DNA of 64,000 nucleotides, taken from assembly GCF_036173125.1 (NCBI RefSeq), contig NZ_CP108054.1, positions 3,224,001 to 3,288,000 of the forward strand. The letters are read 5' to 3'. Shown here piece after piece: positions 9,260 to 18,019 of the stretch; position 1 is the stretch's first letter, and each line of letters begins with the position of its first letter. This stretch comes from Streptomyces sp. NBC_00286 (GTDB lineage Bacteria; Actinomycetota; Actinomycetes; Streptomycetales; Streptomycetaceae). The notes below the pieces were generated by a model. It searched no databases. It was not told the origin of the DNA and was given only the letters and a program-made list of their open reading frames with translations. The position numbers and the translations under genes were made by a program.

Positions 9260-10483
9260 TCAACGCCGAGCGACACCCTCCGCCCGAGCGGCAGCGGCAA
9301 CCGCCGCCGTGACCGCAGGAGCAACCCGCTCATCGAACGGCGACGGGATGACGTAATCCGCGGCAAGGTCGTCCCCGACGACCGCAGCCAACGCCTCGGC
9401 CGCCGCGATCTTCATCCCCTCCGTGATCCGAGACGCCCGCACCTGCAGCGCCCCCGCGAAGATCCCGGGAAACGCCAGCACGTTGTTGATCTGGTTGGGG
9501 TAGTCGGACCGCCCGGTCGCCACCACAGCCGCGTACTTGTGCGCGACATCGGGGTGCACCTCGGGATTCGGGTTGGCCATCGCGAACACGAACGCGCCCT
9601 CGGCCATGGAAGCGACGGCCGGCTCCGGAACCGTACCGCCGGACACCCCGATGAAGACGTCGGCGCCGGCGAGCGCGGCCTCCAACGACCCCGACAACCC
9701 GGCCTTGTTGGTCAGCGCGGCAAGTTCCCGCTTGACCGGCGTCAGATCGTCCCGGTCCTCGGACACGACACCCTTGCGGTCCGCGACCGCGACATCTCCA
9801 AGCCCCGCCTCGAGCAGGAACTTGGCGATGGCGACGCCGGCCGCCCCCGCACCGGAGATCACCGCACGGAGATCCCCGAGCGACCGCCCCGTCAGCCGAG
9901 CCGCATTCCTGAGGGCGGCCAGCGTGACGACAGCGGTCCCGTGCTGGTCGTCGTGGAAGACGGGAATGTCCACCCGCTCCTGCAGCCGCCGCTCGATCTC
10001 GAAGCACCGGGGCGCCGAGATGTCCTCGAGGTTGACCCCGCCGAAGGACGGCGCGAGGCGCACCACGGTCTCGATGATCTCGTCGACGTCCGTCGTAGCC
10101 AGAGCGATCGGCACCGCATCGACCCCGCCGAACTGCTTGAACAGGATCGCCTTGCCCTCCATCACGGGGAGGGAGGCCTCGGGGCCGATGTCGCCGAGGC
10201 CGAGCACGGCCGTGCCGTCCGTCACCACGGCCACCACGGAGGACTTCCACGTGTAGTCGTGGACGAGTTCCGGCTGCTCGGCGATGGCGCTGCACACCTT
10301 CGCGACGCCGGGCGTGTACGCGAGGGACAGGTCGTCCTTGTCCCGGACGGGAACGGTGGCCCGCACGGCCATCTTCCCGCCCCGGTGCAGGGCGAACGCC
10401 GGGTCGATGGAATCGAGAGGCTCGGCGCCGCCGTCCTGATCCGTACTGCCGTCGCTGCGAGGATTGACGATCTCCGCTGCCAC
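9260..10483 (-). CDS. NAD(P)-dependent malic enzyme
   Basis: This 407-residue enzyme decarboxylates malate to pyruvate, feeding gluconeogenesis, NADPH or acetyl-CoA supply. The N-terminal malic domain shows LSLAYTPGVAKVC near residue 52 and VVTDGTAVLGLGDIG near 85. The metal-binding stretch is IPVFHDDQHGTA near 170. The NAD-binding domain contains ISGAGAAGVAIAKFLLEAGL, and MANPNPEVHP lies near residue 300. The GTG start at 10483 has AAGGGG upstream. The length is that of the short bacterial malic enzymes without a phosphotransacetylase domain. The divergent 551-bp interval leads to the amino-acid ABC operon. Confidence 0.95.
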   Translation of the reverse strand: MAAEIVNPRSDGSTDQDGGAEPLDSIDPAFALHRGGKMAVRATVPVRDKDDLSLAYTPGVAKVCSAIAEQPELVHDYTWKSSVVAVVTDGTAVLGLGDIGPEASLPVMEGKAILFKQFGGVDAVPIALATTDVDEIIETVVRLAPSFGGVNLEDISAPRCFEIERRLQERVDIPVFHDDQHGTAVVTLAALRNAARLTGRSLGDLRAVISGAGAAGVAIAKFLLEAGLGDVAVADRKGVVSEDRDDLTPVKRELAALTNKAGLSGSLEAALAGADVFIGVSGGTVPEPAVASMAEGAFVFAMANPNPEVHPDVAHKYAAVVATGRSDYPNQINNVLAFPGIFAGALQVRASRITEGMKIAAAEALAAVVGDDLAADYVIPSPFDERVAPAVTAAVAAAARAEGVARR

Positions 10484-11034
10484 TTGTTTTACCCCTTAAG
10501 TCTTGAACGGTTGAGGGTGTCCACTCCGGGTGAGGGGTGGGCGGGCACCGCGTATGTCCCTGATGTGACGGCTACGTACGGGTACGTACGGGCACATACG
10601 CGACGGGCGCGCCGCACACGCGCCCTGAGCCCCGGATGAGGGGTGTAAGGAACCTTCTTACCGGACGGACGCCGTCGCCGACGAGTCCATAACACCAAGG
10701 TCACATGACGCTGGCAGGAATTGTGCCCGTATACACAGACACATCCTGACAAGTCAGCAGGGCGCCGCAAGTGCGCAGAGGCGGCTGCTCGCATCGCGCG
10801 AAGCACCGAAGATCTTCCGGCCAGAAGGCGAAGAATCCGCACAAGATCCGGTCGCGATCGACCGGTCCGGCACGGGTCGGGGGTCACCCGTTATCCGATT
10901 TTGACATAGCGGGCACCCTGAGGGGATCCGTCCGAATGGCAAGATTGCCGTCATCACACGAGGTCGCGACACCCACAAAGGTGTGTGTTCTCGTCGACCC
11001 ATCGGCACTCCACCCTTCCGCCGGAGGAATCACC
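10484..11034. other. Divergent intergenic region between malic enzyme and ABC transporter operon
   Basis: These 551 bp hold no supported gene. A consensus -35 hexamer TTGACA lies at 10901-10906 facing the transporter, but the -10 region around 10924 (GGATCC/GATCCG) is a poor match. A Shine-Dalgarno GGAGGA (10023 bases after the start of the window's first kilobase is not implied; the site is 11023-11028) precedes the binding-protein start. Near 10570-10600 there are overlapping GTACGTACGGGTACGTACGG repeats that could form hairpins. Confidence 0.5.
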
Positions 11035-11997
11035 ATGACCGCAAGCTCCACCCGTCGTACGACCGCCGCGCGCTCCCGGATAGCCGCGGTCGGTGCGATC
11101 GCGGTCGCCGGCGCCCTGCTGCTCACGGGCTGCGGTGACCAGACCGAGAGCAGCAACTCGGACAGCACCGACACCTCCTCGGCGAAAGCGGCCCCACTGG
11201 CCGACAAGCTGCCGAAGGAGATCCGCGACGCGGGCGTCGTCAAGGTCGGTTCCGACATCGCGTACGCGCCGGTCGAGTTCAAGGACGACTCCGGCAAGAC
11301 GGTCGGTATCGACCCCGACATCGCCGCTGCCATGGGCAAGCAGCTCGGCGTGAAGTTCGAGTTCGAGAACGGCACGTTCGACACGCTGATCACCGGTCTG
11401 CGTTCCGACCGGTACGACATCGCCATGTCCGCGATGACCGACACCAAGGACCGCCAGGAGGGCGTCGACTCCGAGACGGGCAAGAAGGTCGGCGAGGGCG
11501 TCGACTTCGTCGACTACTTCACAGCCGGTGTCTCGATCTACACCAAGAAGGGCGACGACCAGGGCATCAAGACCTGGTCCGACCTGTGCGGCAAGAAGAT
11601 CGTTCTGCAGCGCGGCACGGTTTCCGAGGACCTCGCCAAGGCCGAGGCGAAGAAGTGCACCGGCGGCAAGACGATCACCATCGAGGCCTTCGACAACGAC
11701 CAGCAGGCCCAGACCCGCCTGCGCGGTGGCGGCGCCGACGCCGGCTCCTCCGACTTCCCGGTCGCCGCGTACGCGGTGAAGACATCTGGCGGAGGCAAGG
11801 ACTTCGAGCTCGTCGGCGAGCAGGTCGAGGCCGCCCCGTACGGCATCGCGGTCGCCAAGGACAACACCGAGCTGCGGGACGCGCTGAAGGCCGCCCTGGA
11901 CGCGATCATCGAGAACGGCGAGTACGACAAGATCATCAAGAAGTGGGGCGTCGAGGACGGCGCTGTGAAGGAAGCCACCATCAACGGCGGCAAGTGA
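11035..11997 (+). CDS. Amino-acid ABC transporter substrate-binding lipoprotein
   Basis: This 320-residue protein has an N-terminal lipoprotein signal (hydrophobic AAVGAIAVAGALLLTGC, lipobox LLTGC with Cys near residue 29). The mature part is a solute-binding family 3 fold (VVKVGSDIAYAPVEFKDDSG, GIDPDIAAAMGKQLGVKFEF). It should be anchored outside the membrane and deliver a polar amino acid, probably glutamate or a related substrate, to the permease encoded next. ATG at 11035 follows GGAGGA with 6-nt spacing. It is the first gene of a three-gene operon; the permease starts 34 nt downstream. Confidence 0.93.
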   Translation: MTASSTRRTTAARSRIAAVGAIAVAGALLLTGCGDQTESSNSDSTDTSSAKAAPLADKLPKEIRDAGVVKVGSDIAYAPVEFKDDSGKTVGIDPDIAAAMGKQLGVKFEFENGTFDTLITGLRSDRYDIAMSAMTDTKDRQEGVDSETGKKVGEGVDFVDYFTAGVSIYTKKGDDQGIKTWSDLCGKKIVLQRGTVSEDLAKAEAKKCTGGKTITIEAFDNDQQAQTRLRGGGADAGSSDFPVAAYAVKTSGGGKDFELVGEQVEAAPYGIAVAKDNTELRDALKAALDAIIENGEYDKIIKKWGVEDGAVKEATINGGK

Positions 11998-12031
11998 CCG
12001 CGCGGCCGGCGGGCACTGAAAGGCAACACCC

Positions 12032-12976
12032 GTGACTGTTGACATCGACAAGACGGACGGACCGGCGGACACCCCGCCGGCCGGCCCGGAGGCCATCAAG
12101 GCCATCCCGGTCCGTCACTACGGACGGTACGTCTCCGCCGTCATCGCCCTCGCCCTGCTGGGCGGGGTCATCTACGCGTTCTCCCAGGGAAAGATCAACT
12201 GGGGTGCGATCCCGGACTACTTCTTCAACGACCGCATCCTCAGCGGCGTGGGCAACACGCTGCTGCTCACGGTGCTGTGCATGCTGATCGGCGTCGTCGG
12301 CGGCATCCTGCTGGCGGTGATGCGCCTGTCGAAGAACCCGGTCACCTCGTCCATCGCGTGGTTCTACATCTGGTTCTTCCGCGGCACCCCGGTCCTGGTC
12401 CAGCTGATCGTCTGGTTCAACCTGGGCCTGGTCTTCGAGTACATCAACCTCGGGCCGGTCTACAAGGACGAGTGGTCGCAGTTCATGACCCCGTTCCTGA
12501 CGGCACTGCTGGGTCTCGGCCTCAACGAGGCCGCGTACATGGCGGAGATCTGCCGCGCCGGTCTCCTCTCGGTCGACGAGGGCCAGACCGAGGCCTCGCA
12601 CGCGCTCGGCATGAGCCACGGCAAGACCCTGCGCCGGATCGTCGTCCCGCAGGCGATGCGCGTGATCGTGCCGCCCACGGGCAACGAGGTCATCAACATG
12701 CTGAAGACGACCTCGCTGGTGTCCGTGGTCCAGTACTCGGAGTTGCTCCGTGTCGCCCAGGACATCGGTCAGACCTCCGGCGCCCCGGCCGAGATGTTGT
12801 TCCTCGCCGCGGCCTGGTACCTGGTGCTGACCTCGGTCTTCAGCGTCGGCCAGTACTACCTGGAGCGGTACTACGCCCGCGGTTCCAGCCGCACCCTCCC
12901 GGACACACCGTTCCAGAAGATCAAGGCGAACATGCTGTCCCTGTCGAACCGTCCGTCGGCAGGAGGTGCCGCATGA
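12032..12976 (+). CDS. Amino-acid ABC transporter permease
   Basis: This 314-residue membrane protein has about five hydrophobic segments. It carries the EAA loop of polar amino-acid permeases ([20 protein letters not shown] near residue 189), and its N-terminus is a hydrophilic Asp/Pro-rich segment before the first helix. It starts with GTG at 12032 and its TGA overlaps the ATG of the ATP-binding gene (ATGA). Only one permease gene is present, so the channel is probably a homodimer. Confidence 0.92.
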   Translation: MTVDIDKTDGPADTPPAGPEAIKAIPVRHYGRYVSAVIALALLGGVIYAFSQGKINWGAIPDYFFNDRILSGVGNTLLLTVLCMLIGVVGGILLAVMRLSKNPVTSSIAWFYIWFFRGTPVLVQLIVWFNLGLVFEYINLGPVYKDEWSQFMTPFLTALLGLGLNEAAYMAEICRAGLLSVDEGQTEASHALGMSHGKTLRRIVVPQAMRVIVPPTGNEVINMLKTTSLVSVVQYSELLRVAQDIGQTSGAPAEMLFLAAAWYLVLTSVFSVGQYYLERYYARGSSRTLPDTPFQKIKANMLSLSNRPSAGGAA

Positions 12977-13734
12977 CCGCCATGGTGAAGGCCGAGGGCG
13001 TCCACAAGTCGTTCGGCCTGGTCGAGGTCCTCAAGGGCATCGACCTGGAAGTACAGTCCGGCGAGGTCTTCTGCCTCATCGGCCCGTCCGGCTCCGGCAA
13101 GTCGACCTTCCTGCGGTGCATCAACCACCTCGAGAAGATCAACGCGGGCCGTCTGTACGTGGACGGAGAGCTGGTCGGCTATCGCCAGAAGGGCGACAAG
13201 CTGTACGAGCTCAGGGACAACGAGGTCGCCCTGAAGCGCCGGGACATCGGCATGGTCTTCCAGCGTTTCAACCTGTTCCCGCACATGACGGCCCTCGAGA
13301 ACATCATCGAGGCCCCCGTCCAGGTCAAGGGCGTCAGCAAGGCCCAAGCACGGGAGCGCGCGGGCCAGTTGCTGGAGCGGGTGGGCCTGGCGGACAAGGC
13401 CGGGACGTACCCGTCGCAGCTCTCCGGCGGCCAGCAGCAGCGCGTGGCGATCGCCCGTGCGCTGGCCATGGAGCCGAAGCTGATGCTCTTCGACGAGCCC
13501 ACCTCGGCCCTCGACCCGGAACTGGTCGGCGACGTCCTCGACGTCATGCGTGACCTCGCCGAGTCCGGCATGACCATGATCGTCGTCACCCACGAGATGG
13601 GCTTCGCCCGCGAGGTCGGCGACAGCCTGGTCTTCATGGACGGCGGCGTGGTCGTCGAGTCGGGCCACCCCCGCGACGTACTGACGGATCCGCAGCACGA
13701 GCGGACGAAGTCGTTCCTGTCCAAGGTTCTCTGA
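12973..13734 (+). CDS. Amino-acid ABC transporter ATP-binding protein
   Basis: This 253-residue ATPase shows Walker [10 protein letters not shown] near residues 36-44, the Q-loop [10 protein letters not shown], signature LSGGQQQR, Walker [13 protein letters not shown] and the switch His in VVTHEMGF. This matches the GlnQ/GluA-type polar amino-acid transporters. The ATG at 12973 lies 7 nt after GGAGG and overlaps the permease stop. It ends the operon; a strong hairpin follows. Confidence 0.95.
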   Translation: MTAMVKAEGVHKSFGLVEVLKGIDLEVQSGEVFCLIGPSGSGKSTFLRCINHLEKINAGRLYVDGELVGYRQKGDKLYELRDNEVALKRRDIGMVFQRFNLFPHMTALENIIEAPVQVKGVSKAQARERAGQLLERVGLADKAGTYPSQLSGGQQQRVAIARALAMEPKLMLFDEPTSALDPELVGDVLDVMRDLAESGMTMIVVTHEMGFAREVGDSLVFMDGGVVVESGHPRDVLTDPQHERTKSFLSKVL

Positions 13735-13760
13735 AGGTCCTCTGACGGTACGTACGAGAT

Positions 13761-13789
13761 GGGGCGGTACGGGATGCCCGTACCGCCCC
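13761..13789. terminator. Bidirectional terminator between ABC operon and methyltransferase
   Basis: GGGGCGGTACGGG (13761-13773) and CCCGTACCGCCCC (13777-13789) form a perfect 13-bp stem with the 3-nt loop ATG. It sits between convergent genes and can serve both strands. Confidence 0.85.
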
Positions 13790-13804
13790 TTACTCATGCG
13801 CTCG

Positions 13805-14563
13805 TCACTTGAGCGCGAGGACCAGCGCGTCCGAAGGTGAACGCCACACGGCCCGGGCCTCGGCGAAGCCCTTTTCGCGCAGCACGCGTGCGTGCCACTC
13901 GGCGGAGGGGGTGTCGCCGTCGGCGTGCTCCCCGTAAATCTCGAAGCGGCGGGCGGTCGGCTCGGCGAGTACCGGGTCCTGGGCGGCGAGCTGCCACCAC
14001 TCGGTCCAGCCGAGTACGCCGGCCTCCTTGGCGCGGTTCATGCGCTCGTGCCGCTGCGCGCGCTCCGCCGCGTTGATCTGCGGGGTGGACTCGTCGATCA
14101 TGTGGTCCGCGTTCATGAACACACCGCCGTCGCGGACGAGTTCCGCGACCTGACCGTAGAGGACCGCGAGGGGCTCGAGGTGCAGCCAATGGAGGGCGGT
14201 CGCGGTGAGGACGGCGTCGTACGAGTCGTACGGCAGCTTTGTCGTCCAGTCGGGGTCCTTCAGGTCGGCCGTCACGAACGTGACGCGGTCGTCGTCCGCG
14301 AAGGTGCCCTCGGCGATGGCCAGCAGCGCGGGGTCGAGGTCGACGCCGGTGCTGACGGCCTCCGGGAACCTTTTCAGGAGCCGGGCCGTGATACTTCCCG
14401 TACCGCATGCCAGGTCGAGTACACGCGGTGCGGGGCCGACCAGGGCTCCGACCATGTCGAGCATGACCCGGAAGCGTTCCTCACGATCCGGGAGGTACCA
14501 CTCCTGCTGTGCGTCCCAGCTCGCTTGCCATGCAGGCCAGTCGGCTCCGGTCACGGTGGTCAT
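13805..14563 (-). CDS. Class I SAM-dependent methyltransferase
   Basis: This 252-residue protein has the SAM-binding motif VLDLACGTGSITARLL near residue 47, followed by the acidic position GVDLDP and motif DAVLTATALHWL. It methylates an unknown small molecule or macromolecule; the trans-aconitate or ubiquinone-type methyltransferase fold is likely. ATG at 14563 follows GGAGGGG, which favours it over the upstream in-frame ATG at 14602. It is convergent with the ABC operon across the shared terminator. Confidence 0.88.
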   Translation of the reverse strand: MTTVTGADWPAWQASWDAQQEWYLPDREERFRVMLDMVGALVGPAPRVLDLACGTGSITARLLKRFPEAVSTGVDLDPALLAIAEGTFADDDRVTFVTADLKDPDWTTKLPYDSYDAVLTATALHWLHLEPLAVLYGQVAELVRDGGVFMNADHMIDESTPQINAAERAQRHERMNRAKEAGVLGWTEWWQLAAQDPVLAEPTARRFEIYGEHADGDTPSAEWHARVLREKGFAEARAVWRSPSDALVLALK

Positions 14564-14658
14564 GCAAGCCCCTCCCCTCCAGGAGTAATACCCTGGAATC
14601 ACAGTCAGCCATTACTCGCTCGCATCACGACCATAGAGCGCCCTCGTAAGGACTACAA

Positions 14659-15288
14659 GTGGAACTGGCCTATTACTCGGACTACGCCGTACGTCTCGTC
14701 AACACCGAGGAACCGGCCCGGGGCAAGGACTCGCTCACCTCGGTCGAGGCCGTCCGCGACCTCTTCGGGGGCAACGCGTCGGCGGCCCGCCGCGCCACAG
14801 ACGCGGACGTCACCCGTTTCAGGGGCGTACGGGCGCGGCTGCGGGCGGTCTTCGAGGCGGCGGACGGCGGCGACGAAACACTCGCCGTGGACCTGCTGAA
14901 CTCGCTCCTCCTCGAATTCCCCGTCAGCCCGCAGATCTCCGGGCACGACTTCCGGGACGACGACGGCCGCCCGCTGTGGCACATGCACCTGGCGGACCAT
15001 CCCTCGAACGCGACCGCCGGCTATGCCGCGATCGCCGCGATGGGCCTGGCCTTCCACCTCACCGAGTACGGCGTGGACCGCCTCGGCCTGTGCGAGGCCG
15101 CGCCGTGCCGCAACGCCTACCTCGACACCTCGACGAACCGTTCCCGGCGCTACTGCTCCGACCGCTGCGCGACCCGCGCCAACGTCGCCGCCTACCGCGC
15201 CCGCAAGCGCCTGGAGGCCGACCGGTCGGGGAACACCGGCCGCGCGGCCGAGAACGCCCAGCGCGCGACCGCGAGCGGCGAACGCTGA
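14659..15288 (+). CDS. ABATE/CGNR-type zinc-finger protein (putative stress-related regulator)
   Basis: This 209-residue protein has the N-terminal ABATE-like domain (SLTSVEAVRDLFGG, about residues 5-130). A C-terminal short zinc finger reads CEAAPCRNAYLDTS with RYCSDRCATRANVAAYRARK near 145-190. The classical CGNR tetrapeptide is replaced by CATR, but the four cysteines and the basic helix remain. Such proteins are presumed DNA-binding regulators. Its last 97 bp overlap the 3' end of sodX on the other strand. The GTG start at 14659 has TAAGGACTACAA upstream. Confidence 0.85.
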   Translation: MELAYYSDYAVRLVNTEEPARGKDSLTSVEAVRDLFGGNASAARRATDADVTRFRGVRARLRAVFEAADGGDETLAVDLLNSLLLEFPVSPQISGHDFRDDDGRPLWHMHLADHPSNATAGYAAIAAMGLAFHLTEYGVDRLGLCEAAPCRNAYLDTSTNRSRRYCSDRCATRANVAAYRARKRLEADRSGNTGRAAENAQRATASGER

Positions 15289-15626
15289 CCCTCCTTCAGG
15301 GGCCGGTACCGGAACCATGCCTTTCCGAGGACGAATTCCTCGGGCACGGTCCCGTAGTCCGTGCTGTCCCCGCCCGCGTACGCGTTGTCGCCGAGCACCC
15401 ACCAGCCGCCCTCGCGCCGCTCCACGGCGCGCTTGACGACCAGCAGGTCCTGCTGGAACGGATGACGCAGAACGACCACGTCTCCGGGCCTGATCCGCGC
15501 CCCGTACTGCACCACGAGCAGATCCCCGTGGTACAGCGTGGGCACCATGGACGGCCCGGTCACTTCGGCCACCCCGAAAGGCAAGACAGCCCTCCCGTGC
15601 TCGGTCTCCTGCGACAGCTCCGGCAT
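15192..15626 (-). CDS. sodX: Nickel-type superoxide dismutase maturation protease
   Basis: This 144-residue serine peptidase is related to signal peptidases (S26). The catalytic Ser lies in GPSMVPTLYHGD (Ser26) and the general-base Lys in LLVVKRAVER (Lys65); GDNAYAGGDSTDYG is also conserved. In known systems it removes the SodN propeptide so that the new N-terminal His can bind nickel. ATG at 15626 has GGGAGG upstream; the longer frame to 15905 would run through the promoter region and into sodN. It is divergent from sodN, 145 bp apart, and its 3' end overlaps the convergent CGNR-like gene by 97 bp. Confidence 0.93.
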   Translation of the reverse strand: MPELSQETEHGRAVLPFGVAEVTGPSMVPTLYHGDLLVVQYGARIRPGDVVVLRHPFQQDLLVVKRAVERREGGWWVLGDNAYAGGDSTDYGTVPEEFVLGKAWFRYRPLKEGQRSPLAVARWAFSAARPVFPDRSASRRLRAR

Positions 15627-15771
15627 CACCGGCACCTCCCCGGTCCGATCCTCCACCAGTCTCAGTCTCACCCCGGACTTTTGTCCTAAGCCCATGGGGG
15701 CACTCGCGAAATCCCGTCCAGCACGGAGTAATGTCCCACCTGAGAAGACGATCACGAGGAAGGACAGCTCA
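15627..15771. promoter_or_regulatory. sodX-sodN divergent promoter region
   Basis: These 145 bp separate the two divergent start codons. A possible -10 for sodN is TAATGT at 15729-15734, about 38 nt before its ATG, and the Shine-Dalgarno is GAGGAAGGAC just before the start. No clear Nur-type palindrome was recognised by eye. In S. coelicolor sodN responds to nickel. Confidence 0.45.
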
Positions 15772-16167
15772 ATGCTCTCCCGCCTGTTTGCCCCCAAGGT
15801 CAAGGTCAGCGCACACTGTGACCTGCCCTGCGGTGTGTACGACCCGGCCCAGGCCCGCATCGAGGCGGAGTCGGTGAAGGCCATCCAGGAAAAGATGGCC
15901 GGCAACGACGACCCTCACTTCCAGGCCCGGGCGACGACCATCAAGGAGCAGCGCGCCGAGCTCGCCAAGCACCACGTCGCGGTGCTGTGGAGCGACTACT
16001 TCAAGCCGCCGCACTTCGAGAAGTACCCGGAGCTCCACCAGCTGGTCAACGACACCCTGAAGTCCCTCTCGACCGCAAAGGGTTCCACGGACCCGGCGAC
16101 CGGCCAGAAGGCACTCGACTACATCGCCCAGGTCGACAAGATCTTCTGGGAGACCAAGAAGGCCTGA
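15772..16167 (+). CDS. sodN: Nickel-containing superoxide dismutase
   Basis: This 131-residue enzyme dismutates superoxide. A 14-residue propeptide (MLSRLFAPKVKVSA) precedes the nickel hook HCDLPCGVY. The mature N-terminal His1 with Cys2 and Cys6 binds Ni after cleavage by SodX. The rest is the four-helix bundle (ARIEAESVKAIQEK to DYIAQVDKIFWETKKA). The length matches the family exactly. It acts in the cytoplasm after maturation. A hairpin overlaps the stop codon. Confidence 0.98.
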   Translation: MLSRLFAPKVKVSAHCDLPCGVYDPAQARIEAESVKAIQEKMAGNDDPHFQARATTIKEQRAELAKHHVAVLWSDYFKPPHFEKYPELHQLVNDTLKSLSTAKGSTDPATGQKALDYIAQVDKIFWETKKA

Positions 16168-16180
16168 TCCTTGATCAGGC
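16162..16180 (+). terminator. Hairpin overlapping the sodN stop codon
   Basis: GCCTGATC (16162-16169) pairs with GATCAGGC (16173-16180) around the 3-nt loop CTT. The stop codon TGA lies inside the first arm. It may act as a terminator or define the end of a processed 3' UTR. Confidence 0.6.
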
Positions 16181-16242
16181 TCTCTGACCTGCGATTACGT
16201 TGGTTGCAGCGTCTCCCTTTCCGCACCCGGTCCTCGGGGCGC

Positions 16243-16635
16243 CTAAAACGGCGGCCCTGACGGATCGGGTGCGGTCTTCTGCGTCCGGACACCGAAGTCG
16301 GCGATCTCGGAGAAGGCCAGCCCTTGAAGGGCGAGTTGTTCTGTCTCGTATCGGCCCTCGGCTGTGGCCTCGACGTCGAACCCCTGCGCGACCGCCGGAG
16401 GGTAGCCGATGAGTTCGAGCGCTCGACTCGGCAGTGCCTGGCGGGACGCGTCTTCCGACTCCCACAACAAAACGGCTCCCCACCGGTTGGTGTCCGGATC
16501 GGAGAGCCACATCTTGAAGCGGAGCCCGGGCACCGCGGAGAACGCGGCGACGGATTCCTCACGCAGGTACTCACGCATGGACTCGATGGTCTGCCCCGAC
16601 GCGGACAGGTCCCACCAAACTATGTCGGCACGCAT
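16243..16635 (-). CDS. YdhR-like / ABM-fold small protein, putative monooxygenase
   Basis: This 130-residue protein starts MRADIVWWDLSASGQTIESM and contains GLRFKMWLSDPDTNRWGAVLLWESEDA. That resembles the ferredoxin-like alpha-beta barrel of YdhR and antibiotic-biosynthesis monooxygenases. The catalytic chemistry cannot be read from sequence. ATG at 16635 has GGGAAGGA 7 nt upstream, so it is favoured over 16656. It lies between sodN (convergent) and a mycothiol-type DinB protein. Confidence 0.65.
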   Translation of the reverse strand: MRADIVWWDLSASGQTIESMREYLREESVAAFSAVPGLRFKMWLSDPDTNRWGAVLLWESEDASRQALPSRALELIGYPPAVAQGFDVEATAEGRYETEQLALQGLAFSEIADFGVRTQKTAPDPSGPPF

Positions 16636-16683
16636 AGCGTTCCTTCCCTTCGACAACGCAATACCGGCTGCCGGCCGCAGACG

Positions 16684-17394
16684 TCACACCCGGTCCAGTC
16701 GCTGTGGCGGGTGGGGCGGCCAGGGACCGAGAGCGGGCAGCCCCTCCGCCGCCACCGGTGAGATCGCGGGTGTACGTCCGGCCAGCCAGGCCGCCAGATC
16801 GCGCACCCGTCCGGTGACCACCGCGCCCGGCTGCCCGTCGCCGACGGACCAGTGTCGACGCACCTCCTCTGCACGGAGGCATGTGCCTGCCGGAAGACGG
16901 CCCAGGAGGAAGTCGATGGCGTGTGCGGCCAGGTCCTCGGGCCAGTCGTCCGGCCGCACACCGAGTTCCAGGTCGACCATGTGGATCCATGTCTCGCGCC
17001 AGCGCGCGAAGACCGTGGCGGCGAGGTCCGCGTTTCGGAATGTGACGGGACGGCTCCAGTCCATGCCGTCGGCGCGTGCCCAGACTGCCTCCAGCGCGGC
17101 CGTGTGCGTGGCGAGTTCCGCGCGGTGCTCGGCGGCGCTGCGACCCGCCGTGGCCTCGATGATCGCGTTGCGCTCGTCCACCCCGCCGTCGTAGCCCGCC
17201 ACGAGGTCACCGCGCAGGGCATGCTCCGCGAGACGGGCGAACATTCTCGCGTTGTCGGTGAGATGCGCCAGGACATGGCCGCGTGACCATCCCGGTAGGG
17301 CGGATGCCTCGGCGACCTGCTGGTCGTCCAGTCCAGCGAGAAGCCTTTCCAGTGTTCCGTGGGCTTCGATCACTGCCGCGACAGGAGGTTGCAT
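16684..17394 (-). CDS. Maleylpyruvate isomerase family mycothiol-dependent enzyme (DinB/MDMPI)
   Basis: This 236-residue protein has the DinB-like four-helix N-terminal domain: LPGWSRGHVLAHLTDNARMF near residue 34 (first metal His), DERNAIIEA, then ETWIHMVDLELG near 134 (second His pair). A C-terminal domain follows (VVTGRVRDLAAWLAGRT). Such enzymes use mycothiol as cofactor for isomerisation or thiol transfer. The substrate is unknown. The upstream GNAT gene ends 9 bp away on the same strand, so the two may be co-transcribed. Confidence 0.85.
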   Translation of the reverse strand: MQPPVAAVIEAHGTLERLLAGLDDQQVAEASALPGWSRGHVLAHLTDNARMFARLAEHALRGDLVAGYDGGVDERNAIIEATAGRSAAEHRAELATHTAALEAVWARADGMDWSRPVTFRNADLAATVFARWRETWIHMVDLELGVRPDDWPEDLAAHAIDFLLGRLPAGTCLRAEEVRRHWSVGDGQPGAVVTGRVRDLAAWLAGRTPAISPVAAEGLPALGPWPPHPPQRLDRV

Positions 17395-17403
17395 GCCCCC
17401 GCC

Positions 17404-17913
17404 CTACAGAGCCGGGCTCTGGTTGCGGACAGCCGGGGCCTGGGCAGCGAGTTCCTGGAGGGGCTCACCGCTCAGTCGACGTACGGTCCACTCATCCAGG
17501 AGCTCCAGGTCGAGCGACTTGTAGAAGTCGATCGTCGGTTCGTTCCAGGCCAGGACCCACCACTCGAAGCGCTCGTAGCCGTGTCGCTCGCAGATCGCGG
17601 CCAGGGAGGCGAGCAGAGCCTTGCCGTGCCCGCCACCTCGGGCGTGCGGCCGTACGTAGAGATCCTCCAGGTGCATGCCGCGCGTGCCCGTCCAGGTCGA
17701 GACGCGGGGGAACCACAGGGCATAGCCAACTGCCTTGCCCGTCTCGTCGTCCTCGGGGATCAGTGCGAACGCAGCGGGAAGTTCTCCGAACAGTGCCTCG
17801 CGGAGCTGCTCCTCGGTCGCACGGGCCTGCTCGACAGCCCGTTCGTACTTGGCTGGTTCGCGGATCATCGCGTGGATCTCCGCGACGTCGTTCACTGTGG
17901 CGGCACGGATCAT
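17404..17913 (-). CDS. GNAT family N-acetyltransferase
   Basis: This 169-residue acetyltransferase is similar to the spermidine/diamine acetyltransferase branch. MIRAATVNDVAEIHAMIRE opens the fold, LEDLYVRPHARGGGHGKALL is the acetyl-CoA loop, and AWNEPTIDFYKSLDLELLD is the C-terminal motif. Start choice is uncertain: ATG at 17913 gives the usual family N-terminus, while ATG at 17925 adds four residues; neither has a strong Shine-Dalgarno. It precedes the DinB-like gene on the same strand. Confidence 0.85.
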   Translation of the reverse strand: MIRAATVNDVAEIHAMIREPAKYERAVEQARATEEQLREALFGELPAAFALIPEDDETGKAVGYALWFPRVSTWTGTRGMHLEDLYVRPHARGGGHGKALLASLAAICERHGYERFEWWVLAWNEPTIDFYKSLDLELLDEWTVRRLSGEPLQELAAQAPAVRNQSPAL

Positions 17914-18019
17914 GCCGGAGATCATCGGTCACGGTGCCGAGCCGTGTCCATCCAATTCCGCGCCTTCTCAGCGGCGTGAAGTGGACTGCCCGGGCTTGGC
18001 CTTGAGGCACCCCACCCGC

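Noticed and set aside
8403..10639. Long plus-strand frames across the repeat island and antisense to the malic enzyme
   Set aside because: Low-complexity Arg/Pro/Ala translations without motifs or ribosome-binding sites.
10489..10887. 132-codon minus-strand frame in the malic enzyme/ABC intergenic region
   Set aside because: No homology-like motifs, no Shine-Dalgarno, and it overlaps the expected promoters.
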